This document shows positions 29,474-31,270 of a stretch of 31,270 bases of DNA, one piece after another (within the stretch, counting starts at the first letter, position 1; every line of letters starts with the position of its first letter). The notes beneath the pieces were generated by a model. That model saw nothing but the letters and a program-made list of their open reading frames with translations, searched no databases and had not been told where the DNA came from. The stretch is from positions 1-31,270 of the forward strand of contig CABUUB010000018.1 in NCBI GenBank assembly GCA_902494625.1, given 5' to 3'. Made by a program: the position numbers and the translations under genes. The stretch is from an uncultured Collinsella sp. (GTDB lineage: Bacteria > Actinomycetota > Coriobacteriia > Coriobacteriales > Coriobacteriaceae).

Positions 29474-30183
29474 TGCAGCCTCCCGTCCGGGCCGTCGAAG
29501 TGCTCGACCCTCGCGCCGCCCCTCAGCCGCGACACTATTGCCTTCGCGGTGTCGGGGTCTCCCTGCTCGGCGAGCCTGCGCACGAGGTCGCTTGGCTTGT
29601 ACTGCGTTGTCACCAGCGTGGGCAGCATCGCGGAGTAGCGCTGGTCGATCAGGCTGAACAGGCTGTCCAAAACGAAACCCGTCGGCCTGCGCTTGCCCAG
29701 GTCGTCCACGATCAGGTAGCGCACCTCGGCGTAGCGCTTGAGCGGGTCGCCGCCGTCGTGGAAGCTGCGCTGGATCTCGTCGAGGATGCGGTACATCGGG
29801 GCCATGAGCACCGACCGCTTGCCGCCGGCCAGGCGCTTTGCCACGGCCGCGGCGCAGGTGGTCTTGTGAGTTCCGACGTCTCCCCAGAGGTACACCCACT
29901 GGCCGCGCTTCATGCACTCGGCGATCTCGGCCGCCAACGGGTGGTCGAGGCTCACGTAGCGTTCGGGCACGCCCGCCCGCTTCCAGTCGTGCATGGCTCT
30001 GTCGAGCGCAGCCTTGCGAGCCGCCTCGGCCTCGGCCTGGCGCTCCTTCTCGCGCTCGGCCTCGGCGCCTGCGCAGCCGCACTGCTCGTAGCCGCAGAAC
30101 AGCGTCCGCCCAGCGAGCCGCGTGGTGCGGGCCTTGAGGGTCGCGCCGCAGTGCGGGCACTCAGTCGTAGGCCGAAAATCCAT
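29470..30183 (-). CDS. DnaC-like helicase loader ATPase
   Basis: A 237-residue protein. An N-terminal zinc finger (CPHC 9-12 with later Cys at 30, 35 and 37) and a charged helix lead into the AAA+ domain. The Walker A region is GDVGTHKTT (101-109), where the usual Gly before Lys is His. Walker B is YLIVDDLGKRRPTGF (156-170), and sensor 1 is PTLVTTQY. It should load the replicative helicase. The ribosome-binding site GGAGGTGCC precedes the ATG. The gene overlaps the previous one by 23 bases. Confidence 0.85.
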   Translation of the reverse strand: MDFRPTTECPHCGATLKARTTRLAGRTLFCGYEQCGCAGAEAEREKERQAEAEAARKAALDRAMHDWKRAGVPERYVSLDHPLAAEIAECMKRGQWVYLWGDVGTHKTTCAAAVAKRLAGGKRSVLMAPMYRILDEIQRSFHDGGDPLKRYAEVRYLIVDDLGKRRPTGFVLDSLFSLIDQRYSAMLPTLVTTQYKPSDLVRRLAEQGDPDTAKAIVSRLRGGARVEHFDGPDGRLQ

Positions 30184-30811
30184 CGTCTGGCACCTCCTTT
30201 GCCATGCCGTTTTTTGGCTTCGAGGTGCGCACCCAGTTGCGCACCGTGGCCTTCCAGTCCTTCATGTGCGATCGCCCGACCATCCAGCCCTTTTGGGCGT
30301 AGAAGTCGACGAAGCGCTCGGGGTCGAAGTCGAGGGCGGTGAGGTCGAGGCCCTTGTCCGCGGCGAACTGCTGGGCGTATTCGGCGACCTCGGCGGGAGA
30401 GGGGGCGCGGAAACGCGCCGCTTTCCCTCTTTCCTTAATCCCTTTTCCTGACTCCTCTTCCTCTTCCTCTTCGCTTGCCCGTTTGCTCTCGGGTTTGCTT
30501 GCATCGTTGCTTGCCGCTTTGCTCTGCGTTTTGCTTCCGCTTTTGCTTGGCGGTTTGCTTCCCGTTTCGCTTGCCCGTTTGCTCTCGGGTTTGCTTGCCG
30601 CTTTGCCGCCCGATCCTCCCGCCACGATGCGCTTGCGCGAGGTCTCCATGACTGGCTGCACGGCGAACAGCACGGCCTCTTGGGCGTCCGTCCGAGGCTC
30701 GGGCTGCTCGCCAGTTCGCAGGTACCGGACGATCATGCCGATAAGCTCGTCGCCCTCCCTGCGGTTGCGCAGCCTAAGCGGCCCGTCTATGAGCGAGTCC
30801 AGTACCTGCAT
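30161..30811 (-). CDS. Replisome organiser-like protein with Ser/Lys-rich linker
   Basis: A 216-residue protein. The N-terminal part (RNRREGDELIGMIVRYLRTGEQPEP...LFAVQPVMETSRK) and C-terminal part (APSPAEVAEYAQQFAADKGLDL...ERFVDFYAQKGWMVGRSHMKDWKATVRNWV) are typical of DUF6291-like or replication-initiator phage proteins located before dnaC. Between them lies a linker of repeated Ser-Lys units (about residues 65-115) and a run of seven Glu. It probably contacts origin DNA and the helicase loader. Confidence 0.75.
   Translation of the reverse strand: MQVLDSLIDGPLRLRNRREGDELIGMIVRYLRTGEQPEPRTDAQEAVLFAVQPVMETSRKRIVAGGSGGKAASKPESKRASETGSKPPSKSGSKTQSKAASNDASKPESKRASEEEEEEESGKGIKERGKAARFRAPSPAEVAEYAQQFAADKGLDLTALDFDPERFVDFYAQKGWMVGRSHMKDWKATVRNWVRTSKPKNGMAKEVPDDGFSAYD
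30470..30502. repeat. 33-base direct repeat, copy 1 (Ser/Lys linker)
   Basis: This 33-base unit recurs exactly at 30566-30598, start-to-start spacing 96 bases. Both copies encode the same Ser/Lys/Pro linker piece, so recombination between them would delete 96 bases and keep the frame. Confidence 0.85.
30566..30598. repeat. 33-base direct repeat, copy 2 (Ser/Lys linker)
   Basis: Second copy of the unit at 30470-30502. Confidence 0.85.
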
Positions 30812-30824
30812 GCCGCCATCGCCC

Positions 30825-31270
30825 CTAAAACGGGATGTCGCCGTCGTACAGGCTTTCCTGGGCGGGCGGCATGGGCGCTTGCTGCGGCGCGTACTGGGCG
30901 GGCGCCTGCTGGTAGCCCTGCGGTGCCGCCGGGGCTTGCTTGTAGGCCTGCTGCGCGTTCCACTGCTGCGGCGCCGCCTGCGGGGCGGGCTGCGGCGCGT
31001 ACTGCTGCTGGTATCCCTGCGGCGCTTGCTGGCCCTGCTTCTGGCTCATGAGCTCGATCTCGTCCACGATCACCTCAAGCTTGGATCGACGCTGGCCGTC
31101 CTTGTCCCAGCTCGAATAGCGCAGCTTGCCCTCGATGGCCACCTTCATGCCCTTGTGCAGGATGCGGCCCATGCTCTCGGCACGGTTGCCGAACATCGTG
31201 CAGTCCACGAAGTTCGGGTAGTCCTCCCACTCGCCGGTTTGCTGGTTGCGGCGGCGGTCGTTGACCGCCA
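30825..31270 (-). CDS. ssb: Single-stranded DNA-binding protein, N-terminus cut by window edge
   Basis: The frame is open to the right edge. OB-fold residues seen include GEWEDYPNFVDCTMFGNRAESMGRIL and VAIEGKLRYSSWDKDGQRRSKLEVIVDEIELM, standard SSB sequence. A Gln/Pro/Ala-rich linker (about 65 residues with repeated QGYQQ) leads to the acidic tip YDGDIPF that recruits partner proteins. The first OB strand is missing. Confidence 0.93.
   Translation of the reverse strand, partial: AVNDRRRNQQTGEWEDYPNFVDCTMFGNRAESMGRILHKGMKVAIEGKLRYSSWDKDGQRRSKLEVIVDEIELMSQKQGQQAPQGYQQQYAPQPAPQAAPQQWNAQQAYKQAPAAPQGYQQAPAQYAPQQAPMPPAQESLYDGDIPF

Noticed and set aside
1..31270. tRNA or rRNA genes
   Set aside because: No cloverleaf with a TTC-type arm or rRNA-like segment could be recognised by eye; a dedicated tRNA search would be needed to exclude divergent ones.

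Overview
The window is a large part of a tailed, siphovirus-like bacteriophage or prophage genome, GC-rich, with almost every gene on the minus strand. The Cpl-7-type (CW_7) repeats of the lysozyme, the GC content and the gene styles suggest a host in the Actinomycetota, most plausibly a gut Coriobacteriia/Eggerthellaceae bacterium. That host is an inference; no host gene is visible.

Layout, following transcription from right to left. 31270-24090: early and accessory genes: single-stranded DNA-binding protein (cut by the window edge), a replisome-organiser-like protein, a DnaC-like loader, an HNH-type protein, many small ORFs joined by ATGA overlaps, a C5 cytosine methyltransferase in three frames, three tiny membrane ORFs and an HNH endonuclease. 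23866-15245: packaging and head genes (small and large terminase, SPP1-like portal, MuF-type minor capsid protein with a toxin-like C-terminus, scaffold, major capsid protein, head fibre, connectors), then the major tail protein and tail chaperones with a canonical -1 slippery site. 14860-7931: tape measure and tail-tip proteins, and a heptad-repeat fibre. 7918-4856: a complete diversity-generating retroelement (DGR): target protein with variable repeat, Avd, template repeat and reverse transcriptase. 4717-1878: lysis cassette. 1881-1: a serine-integrase remnant on the plus strand and a leftward Cro-like regulatory operon.

The standout system is the DGR. It should diversify the C-terminus of a lectin-like tail protein by adenine-directed mutagenic retrohoming. 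Eleven of 25 template adenines differ in the variable repeat, against 8 of 99 other positions. The reverse transcriptase and the methyltransferase are each thrown out of frame by a nine-base G/C homopolymer, and each would be restored by one extra base. This is either phase variation, -1 frameshifting or systematic homopolymer undercalling.

Other notable structure: three intergenic copies of an ATCTCACG element, each just downstream of a rho-independent terminator and upstream of an operon (candidate late promoters); three similar hairpins in the leader of the scaffold/capsid operon; and a promoter and ribosome-binding site that now lead straight into the 3' half of an integrase gene, which suggests the repressor and integrase N-terminus were deleted.
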